This document shows, in pieces, positions 61,406 to 64,000 of a stretch of DNA of 64,000 bases. The stretch comes from Nemopilema nomurai (taxonomy: Eukaryota; Cnidaria; Scyphozoa; Rhizostomeae; Rhizostomatidae). Under the pieces are notes generated by a model that searched no databases, was not told the origin of the DNA, and saw only the letters and a program-made list of their open reading frames with translations. Each line of letters begins with the position of its first letter. The stretch's first letter is position 1. The stretch is taken from the NCBI GenBank assembly GCA_003864495.1, contig PEDN01001396.1, forward strand, positions 1-64,000, read 5' to 3'. Made by a program: the position numbers and the translations under genes.

Positions 61406-62906
61406 ATGAGCGATGAGGACAAAGATATCGATGTAGAAAGTGATGATGTAAGTTGAGGCCTATATTGTTCTAGCTTCCTTCCTTTTCTTTTCCCACGATC
61501 GCACGAATAACATATGATGCCTCCTGCTTTCTGTTTTGACAGGGAGACATCGGAGAAGGCGGCACATTCCTTACATTGGTAAGCCTAATTTCGAATGCCC
61601 CTTGCTTTTTATCATTTACTAAGCTTGTTCCAGATTTTTTTATCATTTCAGGCTATCAAAATCAACGGGTTTCCAATGTTAAGGCCAAAATTCAGACAAA
61701 ATCTCCCAAGCTCCTTCTCTTGTGTTGACTGAAAGAGTCGGTCGAAACGCACGAACGTTTAAACCGTCACGTGTCATTGTTTTCTTTTTCATCCAGGCCG
61801 ACAAGAGGGCACATCACAACGCATTGGAGAGGAAACGACGGGATCACATAAAAGATAGCTTCAGTGGTCTACGAGATTCCATTCCTTCTTTGCAAGGAGA
61901 AAAGGTACCAGCTTTAAATCTCTTGCGTTAGACCCTTCCCCTAGATTGAGCGTTTTTAGCTGTATTAAACAGTCTACCTACAGGTCAAATTGAATACCCA
62001 CCCGCACAAAATTAATGATTTGCATATGAAGCAAACTCGTGTGATGCTTGCTTTCAGCTCCAAGCTGACTGCATATAAATGCTGCAAATTTAATGTTTCA
62101 TCCAAACTTTAAGACGTCAGTTTCCGCAAAGGCCTACATTTGCAGACATGTTTAAGGCTTGTTTAGCAATGATGCAATGGTTTTCTGGGAACTCGCAACA
62201 ACATCTCTCGCAAAAATTCCCTTTAGGAATAAATAGCAACAACGCCCTTGAAGGATTTCAATCAATAACCATTTCTACAAAGTAGAGCCTTCAGCTTCAG
62301 TATAAAATATCAAACATTTTCATAATATATATGCAAAGACTTTTTATGTGCATATAAATTTTCATTGGATTGTTTATGGTTTGCTATGAGTTGGAGCAAA
62401 CAACCTCACTTATAAAGCTTAGGCTAAAAGTTTCTCTTTCTGAAAGTAGATTTTTTTAACCTCAGTATATTATTTGACACATAACAGACATGATTAGACT
62501 TGCAGAAAACACTGTATTTGTGTTACATTTACAACCTCCAAGCATATTTTACCTGAAGGATCTTTATTACATTTCCTACATGTAAGCAGCTAACAGTGAA
62601 ATGTTTAATCTTTTGGAAGTGAAGACTTAAAAAATTGTGGTAGTAGAGTTCAGCTGTATAAATTTTCTCAAATAATGAATATGATGCCTTGTGTTCTTTG
62701 GACTTCTTTGGCTGTTAGAAGCAATGAAAATGTTGTTTGCAATTAAAAAGCTCCCAATGAGGCATTAAAATAGAGTAAATGTAGTGATATGAAAACATTG
62801 CATCAAAAATTAATCCCACTTTTTCTTTTAGGCATCAAGAGCTCAAATATTAAATAAAGCAACAGACTATATACAATATATGAGAAGGAAGAATCACACT
62901 CATCAA
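61406..62906 (+). CDS. MAX: MAX bHLH-leucine-zipper factor, 5' part
   Basis: Obligate partner of Myc, Mxd and Mga proteins; binds CACGTG E-boxes in the nucleus. Four in-phase (phase 0) exons are visible: 61406-61447 (acidic start [14 protein letters not shown]), 61543-61578 (12 codons, [12 protein letters not shown]), 61797-61904 and 62832-62906. The basic region [20 protein letters not shown] carries the His, Glu and Arg residues that read the E-box. Helix 1, the loop and helix 2 follow ([26 protein letters not shown]), with NHTHQ at the last donor. About 87 residues are encoded. The zipper and C-terminal exons were not found before 64000 and must lie beyond the window. Identity to vertebrate MAX across the bHLH is very high. 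Confidence 0.95.
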
Positions 62907-64000
62907 GTATGTGAATTAATATCTATTTTCATAGAAGCCACATAAGTTATTATTTCTTCCCATGAAATCTTGAAAACTTAGAGACATAAATAAGCTATAT
63001 TTGTTTAGTCCAAATATATAGTGAGATATATAGTTTATTTTCTTGGTTATCGTGTGCAGAATTCTAGCTCTGGCTACTCTTTTGATAAGTATAGGCTGTG
63101 TAGTTTTGAAAAATTAAATCAGGTGTTTATAGTTCAGTATAGTTATTTTGATGGTCAGGAAGGAAGACTTTGTCACACCAAGTCCTTGCTTACAGGATTA
63201 AAGTTTTATGCAAACATAAGCCAAATTGTTGATGACAAAAAGTGTAACTGGTCAGAACTTGGCCAGAATGTTTGCAAACAGTTTGAATTTGTGTGGTGAA
63301 TGTGTTTGCAAAAATTGTTTACTAATTATTGTCAATGGACAGTGACCTGCAATTTTTAAAAGTGAAATCAGCTAGGTTGATGCTAAAGTGAATAGTTTTT
63401 ATTAGAAAGTATATATTTAGATTTGTAATAATAACTCTGAGTTAGGCACATTTTTAAGGTGGCAGTTACTTGACTTTTAATGTGTGAACATTCAAGTCAT
63501 ATTCATTTTTGTATTGTGTTTATCTGAGTAGAGTGTTAAATAGTACAAAGGAAAGAGCTCTGATTGTTTGTTTCTTTTGTCCAATTGATGCATTCAAGTG
63601 GTGTACAAATGAACCTCCCTGTCATTCAGAGATGTGAAATGATGTTTATAAAGGCCATGAATAAAAGCTCCACCTTTAGTCAACAGTTTCTAATCTGCAT
63701 ATGAAAGTATTTTTATTTTTTGCAATGGGATGTCAGACTCAATGTTATTGATACAAGCTTTGCATGATGTCTGATATTGAGAAAATGTCATTAAAAATAA
63801 ATTAAGAATGTTTTTGAGCCATGTGACTGGTCTGGGCTGTCCATACACAGTAGGTACTGCTAAGTATATGCAGGGTATAATCATGGGCGCTGATGCAGGT
63901 CAGAAAGTGGAGGGGCCAAGGAAGATTTTGACAATCATAACAAAAGATATTTAGAAAAGCTCTATTGTTTTACAAAAAAGTGCAGGGGCCATGGCCCCCC
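62907..64000. other. MAX intron running off the window
   Basis: Starts with the gtatgtg donor after NHTHQ. No zipper exon was recognised up to the end. The last 120 bp contain GGGGCC-type motifs (AGGGGCCAAGG, CAGGGGCCATGGCCCCCC), probably part of a dispersed repeat cut by the window edge. Confidence 0.5.

Overview
The window is nuclear DNA from an intron-rich, AT-rich animal. Genes are split by many short GT-AG introns, and six animal gene families can be rebuilt exon by exon. Gene content, compact introns and vertebrate-like exon structures fit a non-bilaterian metazoan such as a cnidarian. That assignment is inference; no sequence here proves the taxon.

Layout: (1) 2993-17957, minus: a CEP128-type centriolar coiled-coil protein in about 36 small exons. 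(2) 19264-20631, plus, head-to-head with CEP128: a compact poly(ADP-ribose) glycohydrolase (PARG) with an uninterrupted coding region. (3) 22951-24062, minus: a three-exon gene for a small protein of about 84-87 aa that I do not recognise. (4) 25038-28362, plus: a DNAJC4-type membrane J-domain protein, 8 coding exons, 245 aa. (5) 32129-41917, plus: a secreted SMOC-like calcium-binding matrix protein with Kazal, EF-hand pair, two thyroglobulin-1, second EF-hand pair and antistasin-like modules. (6) 45706-57456, minus: complete serine/threonine phosphatase 5 (PPP5C), 16 exons, 503 aa. (7) 61406-62906 and beyond the window, plus: the 5' exons of MAX, including the whole bHLH region.

Intergenic DNA and large introns hold candidate mobile-element remnants: a hAT-like MITE with 8-bp target duplication in a SMOC-like intron, a palindromic element at 21.2-21.6 kb, a tRNA-SINE-like copy in a PPP5C intron, and a decayed ORF near 44 kb. 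There are also several short tandem repeats.

The genes are not an operon and share no single pathway. Two points stand out. CEP128, SMOC1 and MAX all lie on human 14q, so this neighbourhood looks like a remnant of an ancestral linkage group. PPP5C (an Hsp90 co-chaperone phosphatase) has a canonical heat-shock element about 470 bp upstream of its start codon, and MAX has a CACGTG E-box about 110 bp upstream. No tRNA or rRNA gene and no CRISPR array was seen.
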